From: Chloroflexota bacterium
Lineage (GTDB): Bacteria; Chloroflexota; Anaerolineae; Anaerolineales; Villigracilaceae
Reading direction: 5' to 3'
Length of the DNA: 64,000 nucleotides
Assembly: GCA_016213105.1 (NCBI GenBank)
Contig: JACRBN010000026.1
Location: forward strand, 620,001 to 684,000
In this document: positions 45,825-55,095 of the stretch, piece after piece
How positions within the stretch are numbered: the stretch's first letter is position 1
How the letters are laid out: each line of letters starts with the position of its first letter
Position numbers and translations under genes: made by a program
Notes under the pieces: model-generated
Database searches by the model: none
What the model was told of the DNA's origin: nothing
What the model saw: the letters and a program-made list of their open reading frames with translations, nothing else

Positions 45825-46757
45825 CTATTTGCTTTCCCTGATCCAGGCGACAGTTTCCTTCATGGCCTGTCGCAGAGGTGTTCCCTGGAAGCCAAAGGCT
45901 TTCTGCGCCTTGCTCGAGTCCATGATGAAGGGCTTGTCCCATTCGTAGAGCATTTCCACCGATTCGCGCAACGTGGGGGCGAACAGGCCGAGCAGGCTCA
46001 GCATCAGCTTGCCCGCCGCCATGAATTTGACCTTGTGCCCCAGCTCCTCTTCCATGATCCTGACCAATTCCATCTGGGTGATCGGCGCGGGGGATGGGGT
46101 AAACCAGATCTGCCCGAGAGATTCCTCGCGAGTGCCGAGCGTGGCCAGTAATTTTCCGAAATCGGCCACATAGGAAAAAGTGTGCGGCTGATCCGTCCGC
46201 CCGAGCAGGTTGATGGATTTCCCTTCCAGCGCGGGACGAATGGCATAGGAAGTGACCGCTGTATCATCGGGGCCGAAGAAGTTGGAGGCGCGTCCGATCG
46301 CCGCACGGATCTTGCCAGAGCGATGCGCTTCCATGATGGTGGTCGACATCTCGCCGCGCACCCTGCCCTTTTTGGTGTGGGGCTGATACGGCAGGTCTTC
46401 GCGGATGGGCTGTCCGTTGGTGTCACCGTACATGTATAGGTTGTCGCCGACGATGAATTTTGCGCCGTTGGCTGCGACTGCGTCGAGGATGGCTTTCTGC
46501 ATGGAAGGGAATTTTTCGGCCCACTCATGGTAAAGCGGCTGCGCGCATTGATATACAGCCGTCGCGCCTTTCGTCACTTCGATGTTGTGCTGCGTGTCAT
46601 AGGCGTCGCCCTGGACGATCTCGACTCCCTCAGGCAGCCGCGGATCGGCCTTGCCCGAGTGGCTGATGACGCGCACCCGTTTGCCCATGTTGACCAACTC
46701 GCGGGTTGTCCATTTGCCGAGAGCGCCTGTGCCGAATACTACGTGAAGTTCAGACAT
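45825..46757 (-). CDS. NAD(P)-dependent epimerase/dehydratase-like protein
   Basis: 310 aa, extended-SDR (NmrA/epimerase) fold. N-terminal VVFGTGALGKWTTREL binds NAD(P). The usual YxxxK is not clear; GDNLYMYG is the probable Ser/Tyr strand region. The substrate is unknown. Last gene of the TetR-led minus-strand operon. It overlaps in theme with the oxidoreductases upstream (quinone reductase-like, flavodoxin-like). Confidence 0.82.
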   Translation of the reverse strand: MSELHVVFGTGALGKWTTRELVNMGKRVRVISHSGKADPRLPEGVEIVQGDAYDTQHNIEVTKGATAVYQCAQPLYHEWAEKFPSMQKAILDAVAANGAKFIVGDNLYMYGDTNGQPIREDLPYQPHTKKGRVRGEMSTTIMEAHRSGKIRAAIGRASNFFGPDDTAVTSYAIRPALEGKSINLLGRTDQPHTFSYVADFGKLLATLGTREESLGQIWFTPSPAPITQMELVRIMEEELGHKVKFMAAGKLMLSLLGLFAPTLRESVEMLYEWDKPFIMDSSKAQKAFGFQGTPLRQAMKETVAWIRESK

Positions 46758-46819
46758 GATGATTTTCTCCTTGTGGTTTGTCTTTTATGATTTCAAAAAT
46801 GGATCCTGGCCGATGAGGT

Positions 46820-47842
46820 TTAGACGGTGAAGTTTTCTGTCACCAATACGATCTTTCCCTTCACGCCGCGCGCTTCCAAAATTCGGTGAGCTTCTGCGGC
46901 TTCGGTCAGGAATAATTTTTTGGAAATAACAGGCTTGATTTTTCTCTGCTCCAGCAAATGGAAGAGTTCGGTAAGATCCTCGCGGAACCAATCGGGGTGC
47001 TTTTCCTTGAACGGCGCAATGCTATAGATCGAAGCAGATTTGCCAACGGTCAACGAACTGCGGATCATCAGGTCGGTGTAGCTCCACATCCCGCCGCCTT
47101 CCCTGCCGATGGCTGAATTGTAGGAACCGTAGGCCACGACAGTCCCGCCTTTTCTCAAACATTGGAAGGAGCGCTTGAAATTGCTGCCTCCGATAGCGTC
47201 GAAGACCACGTCCACGCCTCTGGGGGTGAGGGTATCAATGCACCCCAAAAAATCCTCTTTTTGATAATCGATGGGAGTTGCTCCCAGGCTGGATACTAGG
47301 TCACGGTACGTTTCAGATACGGTTCCGTACATTTCCAGGCCTTGCAGCGCGCCCAGTTGCAGCAGCGCCGTCCCGACCGCGCCGCTTGCCCCGTGGACAA
47401 GAACGCGGGCGCCCTTCTTCACGTTTGCCACGCGATGCATCATTTGATAGGCCGTGATATAGGTCAGCACCAAACTGACTGCTTCGGTGGAATCAACGCC
47501 ATCTGGCACGGGCACGCAATGGACGGCGGGCAGGCAGAGGTATTCGGAATACGCGCCTGTTACCGTCAGTTCGGCCACGCGCTGTCCCTTGCGAAGATGG
47601 GCGACCCCTTCGCCGAGTTCGTCCACGATACCCACCACGTCATAGCCAGGGGCAAACGGAGGTTTCTGTTTGACGCCGAAATAAATGCCTTTGCGAACCA
47701 TCGTATCGGTGAAACAGGCGCTGGTGGCCAGGGTCTTGATCCGCACCTCGCCTTTTTGGGGCGCAGGCAGCTGGTTCTCGTCCACCACTTTGAGGACTTC
47801 GGGGCCGCCGAATTTTGTAATGACCACTTTTTTGTAACTCAT
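46820..47842 (-). CDS. Medium-chain dehydrogenase/reductase, quinone oxidoreductase-like
   Basis: 340 aa. GroES-like N-terminal domain (KFGGPEVLKVVD, then PFAPGYDVVGIVDELG), then the Rossmann domain VLVHGASGAVGTALLQL. No zinc-binding cluster of alcohol dehydrogenases, so it belongs to the zinc-free quinone/enone reductase group. It uses NADPH to reduce quinones or alpha,beta-unsaturated carbonyls. Lies between the DUF2269-like gene (13 bases away) and the epimerase-like gene in the operon. Confidence 0.88.
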   Translation of the reverse strand: MSYKKVVITKFGGPEVLKVVDENQLPAPQKGEVRIKTLATSACFTDTMVRKGIYFGVKQKPPFAPGYDVVGIVDELGEGVAHLRKGQRVAELTVTGAYSEYLCLPAVHCVPVPDGVDSTEAVSLVLTYITAYQMMHRVANVKKGARVLVHGASGAVGTALLQLGALQGLEMYGTVSETYRDLVSSLGATPIDYQKEDFLGCIDTLTPRGVDVVFDAIGGSNFKRSFQCLRKGGTVVAYGSYNSAIGREGGGMWSYTDLMIRSSLTVGKSASIYSIAPFKEKHPDWFREDLTELFHLLEQRKIKPVISKKLFLTEAAEAHRILEARGVKGKIVLVTENFTV

Positions 47843-47855
47843 GGATCATTTCCTT

Positions 47856-48314
47856 TTAGTTGGCTGCCACCAGGAACAGGGAGAAAACCACCAGAAAGGC
47901 CGCCAGGTAGCCCCAGTTTCTCCACCGCGCAGCGAGTTGAAAATACTGTTCGGGAAGCTCCCTACCTTCGCCAAGGTCGGCGCATAGTTTCAGTTGTTTC
48001 TTCTGGGTTGGGATCAGGAAAAGACTCCATACGATGCCTGAGAGAATAAAGGAGCCCATGGCAATGCTCAACGCGGGAGTGGCGTAAATATTCAGGCCAA
48101 GCCTGGGAGCGAGAAGGTTTCCACTGAGCGCCGTCAGCATGGCGGCAGGCCCCAGGAGCAGGTTATCGGTCAGCATGACGGTCTTGTTGGCGAACAGCAT
48201 AACTTTGGGCTCCCTGGTGCGCTCTGCGCCAAGTTTCCAGAACAGCATCAAAATGATGTCGCCCACAAAGAGGGTCGCGGTCAGGACAAAAAGTACTTTC
48301 AACGGTGTAATCAT
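47856..48314 (-). CDS. DUF2269-like small membrane protein
   Basis: 152 aa from ATG 48314 with AAGGGA upstream; the longer frame overlaps the gene upstream. Four membrane helices (about 5-25, 45-65, 75-95, 130-150). The pattern (LFWKLGAERTREP, then MLTDNLLLGPAAM) resembles DUF2269 integral membrane proteins. Function unknown. Confidence 0.75.
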   Translation of the reverse strand: MITPLKVLFVLTATLFVGDIILMLFWKLGAERTREPKVMLFANKTVMLTDNLLLGPAAMLTALSGNLLAPRLGLNIYATPALSIAMGSFILSGIVWSLFLIPTQKKQLKLCADLGEGRELPEQYFQLAARWRNWGYLAAFLVVFSLFLVAAN

Positions 48315-48352
48315 GATATTCCCTTTCCTTTTACGAATTGCTCCGACGTAAT

Positions 48353-49057
48353 CTATGCCTGGAATGGATTCAGGCTTTTGCGGACAGCCGCTTGCGGAGC
48401 GCGTCGGCGCTGGACGATCCATTCGGCGATGATCAGGTTGGGAACCCAGCACAGCCACATGACCACGCGATAGGCTTCCACGAACAGGGCGTCGAAGTTG
48501 CCTGCGTATTTCGTTGCAAGGAAGGGCACCTGCGTGCCGATCAGGATGCCCAGCCACAGGCGCAGGGTGACGGCGGCGAAGGTCAGCCCGAAGCTGCGGA
48601 TCATCCACTCGCGGTGCGCGATGACGTTCCCCGCGCGGATGCTGGCGTAGGCCTTCCAGCCCGTCACCAGCCAGAGCACGGCCAGCGACATCAGGCCGAT
48701 TTCGCCGACCAGCCCCGAGATCATGCCTGGGGCGATGAGGAAAGCCGACAGCCCGCCGAGCAGAATTCCGACCAGATAGATGCGTCCCATCCAGCGGTGG
48801 AGAGTCGGTTTGCGTTGGCGAAGTCTGTTCAGAAATTGGAACGGGCCGAGGATCAGCGCGATGCCTGCCGCGAAGGCGTGCGTGTAGAGTCCCGCCTGCC
48901 GCAGGGGTGTCTCAGTGGCGTAGCGCGCGGTGGCGTTGTTGAAATTGGCAGGATTGAACGTGACATATGGCGCGACCGCGACGATGGCCACGCCGAGGGC
49001 GAGGAAGGCCATCACGATCCAGGGAAGTTGTCTTTTGAAGAAATTGGTTTTGTTCAT
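48353..49057 (-). CDS. DUF2306 family membrane protein
   Basis: 234 aa from ATG 49057 with GAGAGA upstream; a GTG at 49075 overlaps the upstream stop and is an alternative. Six to seven helices. The core AFAAGIALILGPFQFL, PTLHRWMGRIYL and NVIAHREWMIRSFGLTFAAV is the DUF2306 signature with conserved His and Arg at the membrane face. Possibly a haem-linked electron carrier, but unproven. Confidence 0.85.
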   Translation of the reverse strand: MNKTNFFKRQLPWIVMAFLALGVAIVAVAPYVTFNPANFNNATARYATETPLRQAGLYTHAFAAGIALILGPFQFLNRLRQRKPTLHRWMGRIYLVGILLGGLSAFLIAPGMISGLVGEIGLMSLAVLWLVTGWKAYASIRAGNVIAHREWMIRSFGLTFAAVTLRLWLGILIGTQVPFLATKYAGNFDALFVEAYRVVMWLCWVPNLIIAEWIVQRRRAPQAAVRKSLNPFQA

Positions 49058-49071
49058 GATTCTCTCGTGTT

Positions 49072-50355
49072 TCACTTGATGATCTTGTACGGCTGTGCTC
49101 TGATGGATTTCTGTACGCCGTATCCTTTGGCCTGCTGCCTCCAGCCGAATCCGCCCATGAACCTATACAGCCAGTTGGGGACGGAGGGCCTGGCGAGCAG
49201 GTCGCGCGCGGATTGTGGGACGGGTTGTCCATTTGCGAGAGCTTCAGCGGCCAGGTCGAGACTCTGGCGGATCGGGATGGCGCGCCCGTCCATTTCCTTC
49301 AACGCTGCGCCACGGACGAGTCCCTCCCCGCCGCCGAGGGCCAGCGAACCGAGCCAGGTCATGCCCGTCTGACGGGCGAACTGGGCGCAGATGGCCAGGG
49401 CCGTGTCGTTGTGGTGCGCTTCGGGAAATCCGCAGTTGGCTATGGCGGTGAAACGCTGTTCGATTTTTACAGTGGCGCGGTGTGCGGCGATCTTCTCCAG
49501 CGCGGAGATGACGGGGGCGGGCAGGCTGTCCACGTAGAGAGGGAAGGCCAGCACGACCAGGTCAGCCTGATCCAATTTCTCCAGTGCGAGCCGAGTCCGC
49601 TCGGCGGAGTTGAACGAAGTGTAGATCTGGAGCGTCTCGGTCTCGACTCCGCACGCGGAAAGTTGCTCCATCAGGTAGCCGCCCAGCGAGGCGGAGGTGC
49701 TCTTCTTCGTGCGCGGACTGCCGACCAGCAGGATGGCGCGTTTGACGGGAGCGGCCCCAGCGGAGGAAACTTCCATCGTCGGCAGGGCAGGTGTGGGAGC
49801 GGAGGTTTTGCGCTGTGCGTCCGCCAGCCAGCCGCTGACCTGTTCCGCCAAATCCATTTCAGGATTCACAACTCCGCTCACCGAAGTGGATGCGTACATG
49901 TTGATCGCGTTGCGATGAGCCAGATGATGGAAGATGGCCTCAGCCTGCGCATCGGGCGAATCCATCCAGCCGATGGTGAGGGTGTTGGGATAACGCTTGT
50001 AGCGTCGCTGGTGATGAATCTCGCCGTGGATGCTGGTGAAGAAAGGCGCGATGTTTTGGATTTGGTGGTCGACCATGCGTTTGAGCGCGGAGGAAACGCC
50101 GCCGAAGGTGACGGGCGTGAGGTAGACGATCAGGTCGCTGTACATGATTTTCTCGGCGATGACGCGGTTGTCGTCGTTGGTGTTGCATAGGCCAGGGCTG
50201 CGCACCCAGCAGAAGAAGTCGCCTGCGCAGTTGCCAATCTTTTGCTCGCGCAGGATGAGGGTTTCCGCATCGGGGAGTTGGGCGCGCAAGGCGGCGTTGA
50301 GGTTGGCGGCGGTGGCGTCGCCAGGATGCGAGCCGTCGAGGATGAGAGTCTTCAT
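49072..50355 (-). CDS. Tandem flavodoxin-like (FMN reductase) fusion
   Basis: 427 aa from ATG 50355; a longer upstream frame shows no homology. The first flavodoxin fold (1-195) has LILDGSHPGD for FMN phosphate, CAGDFFCWVRSPGLC and VTFGGVSSALKRMVDH. A linker rich in Pro/Ala (about 190-220) joins the second fold (221-427): AILLVGSPRTKKSTSASLGG, VLAFPLYVDSLP. Both are of the NADPH-dependent FMN reductase type. Two such domains in one chain are unusual; they may act as an intramolecular dimer. The DUF2306 gene starts near its stop. Confidence 0.82.
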   Translation of the reverse strand: MKTLILDGSHPGDATAANLNAALRAQLPDAETLILREQKIGNCAGDFFCWVRSPGLCNTNDDNRVIAEKIMYSDLIVYLTPVTFGGVSSALKRMVDHQIQNIAPFFTSIHGEIHHQRRYKRYPNTLTIGWMDSPDAQAEAIFHHLAHRNAINMYASTSVSGVVNPEMDLAEQVSGWLADAQRKTSAPTPALPTMEVSSAGAAPVKRAILLVGSPRTKKSTSASLGGYLMEQLSACGVETETLQIYTSFNSAERTRLALEKLDQADLVVLAFPLYVDSLPAPVISALEKIAAHRATVKIEQRFTAIANCGFPEAHHNDTALAICAQFARQTGMTWLGSLALGGGEGLVRGAALKEMDGRAIPIRQSLDLAAEALANGQPVPQSARDLLARPSVPNWLYRFMGGFGWRQQAKGYGVQKSIRAQPYKIIK

Positions 50356-50360
50356 CAGTT

Positions 50361-51053
50361 TTATCCTTTGTGGGTCAGCAGGCGCACGCCGAGCAGGATG
50401 ACCCACAGTGCCCAGACGATGTACGCCATCGCGTTGATAAGTCCCACGAAGGGCACGCCTGCGGGTTCGAGAATGCCGACCAAAATCCCAATCGCGGAGA
50501 GGATTCCCATCCAGCCCAGCCAGGCGGAGAAGATCTTCGATTTGGGCATGGCCAGCGAGATCAGGATGCTCCACAGCGCGGTGAACAGGTAGCCGAGGTG
50601 CTCGCCGACGCCCACGCCCGCATATTGGTTGAAGGCGGTGAAGGTCACTTCAATGGCGGCGCGGGTCGCCTCGCTGGAGGCGGGGTCGAGATAGGTCGAG
50701 GCCAGCGTCGGCACGAGAAAGGGCCAGCGGATGAATCCCAGCATCTGCACCACGCCCGCGATCACGCCGAAGGCCGTGGCGATGACCATGTACGGCGTAT
50801 CTTCGCGCGTCAAGTAGGGATGCAGCAGGAGCGCAATCGGGATGAACAGGATGGACGAGACGACCATCGCGTACCAGTTGGCGATCAGCCCCGCGCCGCC
50901 TGCGGAGAATTTTTCCATGACGGTGACGGCGGGCTGGCGCAGGATGTCGGGATATTCAAAGTTGATTTGCAGCAGGGTGAAGGCCGCCATGAAAAGTATG
51001 GGAGTGGCGATCAACAGCAGGGCGGTCAACGTGCGGTGGGTTTTCTGGTTCAT
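50361..51053 (-). CDS. DUF4386-like membrane protein
   Basis: 230 aa from ATG 51053 with GGAAA upstream. Six helices (first at about 8-28). The middle motif FNQYAGVGVGEHLGYLFTALW resembles DUF4386 proteins. Function unknown. Five bases separate its stop from the flavodoxin-fusion start, so they are co-translated. Confidence 0.75.
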   Translation of the reverse strand: MNQKTHRTLTALLLIATPILFMAAFTLLQINFEYPDILRQPAVTVMEKFSAGGAGLIANWYAMVVSSILFIPIALLLHPYLTREDTPYMVIATAFGVIAGVVQMLGFIRWPFLVPTLASTYLDPASSEATRAAIEVTFTAFNQYAGVGVGEHLGYLFTALWSILISLAMPKSKIFSAWLGWMGILSAIGILVGILEPAGVPFVGLINAMAYIVWALWVILLGVRLLTHKG

Positions 51054-51155
51054 GTGATTTTCCTTTCCGTCCGAATTTTGGCAACATTTAAGCACCGCAG
51101 CGTCGGTGAAATCGCGCGGGAAAATTGGTTTGTTGAAGAAAATTCGATTGTGGTT

Positions 51156-51839
51156 TTACAAGTATTGAAGCAGCATGCTTACGATCTCGCGGCGGAAGAT
51201 CTCGCCAGGGTCGGTAATGACCGATGGAACGTGGTGACCGATTTCCAGCATGGACATTCCATGCACGCGGCTCCAAACGATCATCGTCAGGTACAGCACT
51301 TCGAGGTCGGCGCCCAGTTCCATCTTTTGCCAATTTTCGAGCATGGACTTCAACTCGGGCGTCATTGGCGCCAGGCGTTCTGGGTGCAGTTGGCCTGTCG
51401 CGTATAAAGCTTGTAATGTGGTGGCCAGCGGCACGATGGCATGGGCGGCGGCAGGGAAGGTGATGTCGTCAGGTGCCACGTAATTCGGGATGGGCGTGCC
51501 GAAGATGAGCTGGTAGCGCTGGGGATAGGTGACAGCCCATTCGCGGTAGGCCAGGCCGAGCGCCACGAAACGCGCCTTGAGGTCTTCCTCGGACATTTCG
51601 CTGATGGAGGCCATCTGCGATTCGCCCAGTGAGGTGTAGGCATCCACGATCAACGCGGTGACCAGCGCGTCGCGGTCGGAAAAGTAGTTGTAGATGGCGG
51701 GGGCGGTGATGCCCAGCTCGCGGGCAATGGCGCGCAGGGACAGGGTGGCCGCGCCCGTCTCGGCGATCTGATTCCAGGCTGTGTCCTTGATGGCTTCCTG
51801 GAGGTGGGGGATTTGTTGTCTGCGGGTGGGTCTGACCAT
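51156..51839 (-). CDS. TetR-family repressor with WHG-type C-terminal domain
   Basis: 227 aa. N-terminal helix-turn-helix at about 30-55 (TLSLRAIARELGITAPAIYNYF). C-terminal ligand domain of the TetR_C_33/WHG type (LGLAYREWAVTYPQRYQLIFG). It is the first gene of the seven-gene minus-strand operon, and a palindrome lies over its own promoter, so autorepression and control of the operon are likely. The inducer is unknown, perhaps an electrophile or quinone given the enzymes. Confidence 0.9.
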   Translation of the reverse strand: MVRPTRRQQIPHLQEAIKDTAWNQIAETGAATLSLRAIARELGITAPAIYNYFSDRDALVTALIVDAYTSLGESQMASISEMSEEDLKARFVALGLAYREWAVTYPQRYQLIFGTPIPNYVAPDDITFPAAAHAIVPLATTLQALYATGQLHPERLAPMTPELKSMLENWQKMELGADLEVLYLTMIVWSRVHGMSMLEIGHHVPSVITDPGEIFRREIVSMLLQYL

Positions 51840-51859
51840 GTGAACTCCTTATTTACTTT

Positions 51860-51896
51860 ACGCTGTAAATATACAGCGTTTATTTCATCTTGTCAA
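51860..51896 (-). promoter_or_regulatory. TetR operon promoter and operator
   Basis: Minus strand: -35 TTGACA (51896-51891), 17-base spacer, -10 TATATT (51873-51868). The palindrome ACGCTGTA (51860-51867) / TACAGCGT (51872-51879) spans the -10. A Shine-Dalgarno AAGGAG precedes the ATG at 51839. Confidence 0.88.
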
Positions 51897-51906
51897 GAGG
51901 GGAAAA

Positions 51907-51970
51907 AGAATTCGGAAGTCTGTCAGAAGGCTTTCTGATCGGGGAGTCTACCCGCAGACTTCCGAATTCT
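51907..51970. repeat. Large hairpin between divergent genes
   Basis: AGAATTCGGAAGTCTG (51907-51922) and CAGACTTCCGAATTCT (51955-51970) are perfect 16-base arms. TCAGAA/TTCTGA lie inside. No T-run, so it is a repeat element rather than a plain terminator. Confidence 0.8.
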
Positions 51971-52049
51971 GCTCGCCCTCTTCATCCATTTTGGTGATTG
52001 AAGATGGGATACCTCCATGATATATTCCTTCCCAGCCAAGGAGCGCCTC

Positions 52050-53783
52050 ATGAGTCAAACTCTGCACCGTCGTGACTTTCTAAAACTGGCGGGGACGCTG
52101 GCCGCCGCCAGCCTGGCCGCCTCGTGTGCGCCGAATCAGCCCGCGCCTGACCCCACCTCCACGCTTGCGCCTGATTCCCCCACCCAGGTGCCGCCCACCT
52201 TCCCGCCGCTGGAGCCGCCCATCGCCTCCGCTCCGTTGGCGGTCATCGCCCTCAACCGCATGGGATTCGGCCTGCGGCCTGGCGACCTCGAAGCCTTCGA
52301 GGCGCTTGGTTCCACTGACGACGAACGCCTGCGCGCCTACGTGTCCCAGCAGTTGAATCCCGATTCCGTCGATGACAGCGAATTCGAGTCGCGCTACGCC
52401 GCGGCGGGCTTCGAGACCCTACACAAATCCGCCGACGAGTTATACGCCGACCACATCGTCAGCAATCCCTACGACTCCAACGACGATGCGTATTGGGAAT
52501 GGTACAGCAAACCCGCCTACGAATTGGTCGAGGCCAGTTTCCTGCGCGCGGTCTACAGCCGCAAACAACTGGTCGAGGTGCTGGCCGATTTCTGGCATAA
52601 TCATTTCAACGTCTACTTCTGGCAGGATGACGCCGTACCGATGCTGGTCTCGTACAACCGCGATGTGCTGCGCGCGCACATGCTCGGCAACTTCCGCCAG
52701 ATGCTGGAGGCGGTCGCCCAGCACCCGTCCATGCTGTATTACTTGAATCAAAACAACAGCTCCGATGCAGGCCCCAACGAGAACTACGCCCGCGAATTGT
52801 TCGAACTGCATACCCTCGGCGCGGAGAATTATCTCGGTGTGCTCGACCCCAACACCATTCAGAAGGATGCAAACGGGATCGCCATCGGCTACGTCGACAA
52901 CGACATCTACGAAGCCGCGCGCTGTCTGACAGGCTGGCGCGTCGACGACGACCTCGGCGACTGGGAGGACGGCGTCGAGAAGACGGGCCGCTTCCTGTAC
53001 TACAAGCCCTGGCATGACCGCTTCAACAAACTGGTGCTTGGGAAATACATTCCCGCCGACCAGCCCGATATGCAGGATGGACGCGACGTGCTGGATCTGC
53101 TGGCCCGCCACCCTGGGACGGCCCGACACATCGCCCGAAAGCTGGCCCGCCGTTTAATCAGCGATACCCCGTCTGAGGCCGTTGTCCAGGCCGCCGCGGA
53201 CGTGTTCCTCGCCAACGTGGACGCGCCCGACCAGCTCAAACGCGTGGTCGAGACCATCCTGCTCTCCGACGATTTCCGCCTGACCTGGGGACAGAAGATC
53301 AAGCGTCCGCTCGAAGCCACCGTCGCCATGCTGCGCGCTGTCAATGCGGAGTTCACCCGCCTGCCTGGCGCGATCTCGTGGATGACCTCACTGATGGGAC
53401 AACAGCTTTTCGAGCGCCGTCCGCCCGACGGTTATCCCGACACGATGGAAGCCTGGGCCAACAGCATGTCCGTGCTCTACCGCTGGAACTTCGCCGTCGG
53501 CCTGGTGGACAACTGGCTTAACGATGACGATCAGCAGCGCCCGCTGCAGACTGACCTCCGCGCGCAGACCCCGCCCGAGATCCGCACCCCCGCCGCCCTG
53601 GCCGATTTCTGGATTCTGCGCCTGCTGGGTCGTCCCATGTCGGACGAGAATCGCCAGGCCGTGATCGACTTCGTCCGCCAGGGCTACGGCGCGGACGATG
53701 AAATGTCCGATGATGACCTCGATTACTGGGGCCGCAGCATGGCCACGTTGATCCTGATGAGTCCCGATTTTTCGATGCGCTGA
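52050..53783 (+). CDS. DUF1800 family Tat-secreted protein
   Basis: 577 aa from ATG 52050 with GGAG upstream; the in-frame ATG at 52017 lacks a ribosome site. Tat motif HRRDFLKLAG is followed by a lipobox-like LAASC, so it may be a Tat lipoprotein. DUF1800 features: LNRMGFGLRPGDLEAF near the start, NHFNVYFWQDD, NYARELFELHTLG, and CLTGW. The partner DUF1501 gene follows, the usual pair. The pair is extracellular; the activity is not established. Confidence 0.92.
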   Translation: MSQTLHRRDFLKLAGTLAAASLAASCAPNQPAPDPTSTLAPDSPTQVPPTFPPLEPPIASAPLAVIALNRMGFGLRPGDLEAFEALGSTDDERLRAYVSQQLNPDSVDDSEFESRYAAAGFETLHKSADELYADHIVSNPYDSNDDAYWEWYSKPAYELVEASFLRAVYSRKQLVEVLADFWHNHFNVYFWQDDAVPMLVSYNRDVLRAHMLGNFRQMLEAVAQHPSMLYYLNQNNSSDAGPNENYARELFELHTLGAENYLGVLDPNTIQKDANGIAIGYVDNDIYEAARCLTGWRVDDDLGDWEDGVEKTGRFLYYKPWHDRFNKLVLGKYIPADQPDMQDGRDVLDLLARHPGTARHIARKLARRLISDTPSEAVVQAAADVFLANVDAPDQLKRVVETILLSDDFRLTWGQKIKRPLEATVAMLRAVNAEFTRLPGAISWMTSLMGQQLFERRPPDGYPDTMEAWANSMSVLYRWNFAVGLVDNWLNDDDQQRPLQTDLRAQTPPEIRTPAALADFWILRLLGRPMSDENRQAVIDFVRQGYGADDEMSDDDLDYWGRSMATLILMSPDFSMR

Positions 53784-53789
53784 TTATTT

Positions 53790-53815
53790 GTAGTGCCGAC
53801 TTAAGTCGGCACTAC
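53790..53815. repeat. 26-base perfect palindrome
   Basis: Arms GTAGTGCCGACTT (53790-53802) and AAGTCGGCACTAC (53803-53815) with no loop. It starts six bases after the DUF1800 stop and before the DUF1501 ribosome site. Confidence 0.9.
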
Positions 53816-53834
53816 GCCGTACTACGAGGTGATT

Positions 53835-55067
53835 ATGCCCCCCAAATATTCCCGCCGAAACTTTTTACAGGGCTGTTCCTACGCCATCGCATCGATGGCA
53901 GGCGCGCGCCTGAGCAACCTGGCCTTCTCTGCGAATAACGATACCGATACGCTGGTGGTCGTCTTCCTGCGCGGCGCCTGGGACTCGTTGAACGTTGTCC
54001 CGCCCATCGACGGGGACGACCGCGGACTGTACGAGAAGGCGCGCCCGAATATCAAAATCCCCGCCGACGCCTTGCTGCGCCTCAACGACCAGTTCGGCCT
54101 GCATCCCGCGCTCTCGCCGCTGTATGATTTGTACCAGCAAGGGAAGATGGCCGTCGTCCACGCCACAGGCTTGAACGTGGACACGCGCAGCCACTTCGAC
54201 GCGCAGGAGTTCATCGAGCTGGGCACGCCAGGCGTCAAGAACACGTCCACGGGCTGGATCACCCGTCATCTTCAGTCCACGCCCAGCGGCTCGACGGGAC
54301 TCGTCCCCGCCGTCTCGACCAACGGCCTGCCGACCGCGCTCCTGAACTATACGCCCACCCTCAGCATGAACACGCCCTCCGACTTCTCGCAATGGGACAA
54401 CGGCACGGTCGTTCAGCAACAGGAAGCCCTGCGCAAAATGTACGGCGGCAACACCCTGCTCGAACAGGTCGGCCGCCGCACCCTCGATGCGCTCGACCTC
54501 GTCCAGCCGCTGGTGGAGCAGGAATATTCTCCCTCCAACGGCGCAGCCTATAACGATGATGATTTTGGCCGCCAATTCAAGACCGTGGCGCAGATGATCA
54601 AGCTCGAGCAGGGATTGCAAGTCGCCACCGTGGATTTCGGCGGCTGGGATACGCACGAGTACCAGAATGACGGCGCGGATGGCTACATGGCCGACCTGCT
54701 TTCCTCGCTTGGCAATGGATTGGCCAACTTTCACCTCGACCTCGACTCGGGCTACGCCGAGCGTCTCTCTGTGGTGGTGGTCAGCGAGTTCGGACGCCGC
54801 CTGGTGCAGAACGAATCCAACGGCACCGACCACGGTCACGGCTCGGTCATGCTGGCCCTGGGCGGCGGCGTCAACGGCGGACAGGTCTTCGGCCCCTGGC
54901 CAGGCTTGAACAACGAGCAGTTGTATGATCACGCCGACCTGGCTGTCACCACCGACTTCCGCCAGGTGCTGGGGGAATTGCTCTCGACCCGCCTGGGCAA
55001 CCCGAATCTCGAGACCGTCTTCCCAGGCTTTGGCGGATATAATCCGCTGGGCATCTTCCGCGGCTGA
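53835..55067 (+). CDS. DUF1501 family Tat-secreted protein
   Basis: 410 aa from ATG 53835 with GAGG upstream. Tat motif YSRRNFLQG and a short hydrophobic stretch. The family shares the alkaline-phosphatase/sulfatase-like core: FLRGAWDSLNVVPP, ATGLNVDTRSHFDAQEF, DFGGWDTHE and SEFGRR with TDHGHGS. These supply metal ligands (Asp, His). Substrate unknown. Co-transcribed with DUF1800. Confidence 0.92.
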   Translation: MPPKYSRRNFLQGCSYAIASMAGARLSNLAFSANNDTDTLVVVFLRGAWDSLNVVPPIDGDDRGLYEKARPNIKIPADALLRLNDQFGLHPALSPLYDLYQQGKMAVVHATGLNVDTRSHFDAQEFIELGTPGVKNTSTGWITRHLQSTPSGSTGLVPAVSTNGLPTALLNYTPTLSMNTPSDFSQWDNGTVVQQQEALRKMYGGNTLLEQVGRRTLDALDLVQPLVEQEYSPSNGAAYNDDDFGRQFKTVAQMIKLEQGLQVATVDFGGWDTHEYQNDGADGYMADLLSSLGNGLANFHLDLDSGYAERLSVVVVSEFGRRLVQNESNGTDHGHGSVMLALGGGVNGGQVFGPWPGLNNEQLYDHADLAVTTDFRQVLGELLSTRLGNPNLETVFPGFGGYNPLGIFRG

Positions 55068-55095
55068 ACGCGGCAGAAACCCATTCAACTAAATC

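Noticed and set aside
50356-50574. N-terminal extension of the flavodoxin fusion
   Set aside because: It overlaps the DUF4386 gene and has no homology; ATG 50355 begins the FMN motif.
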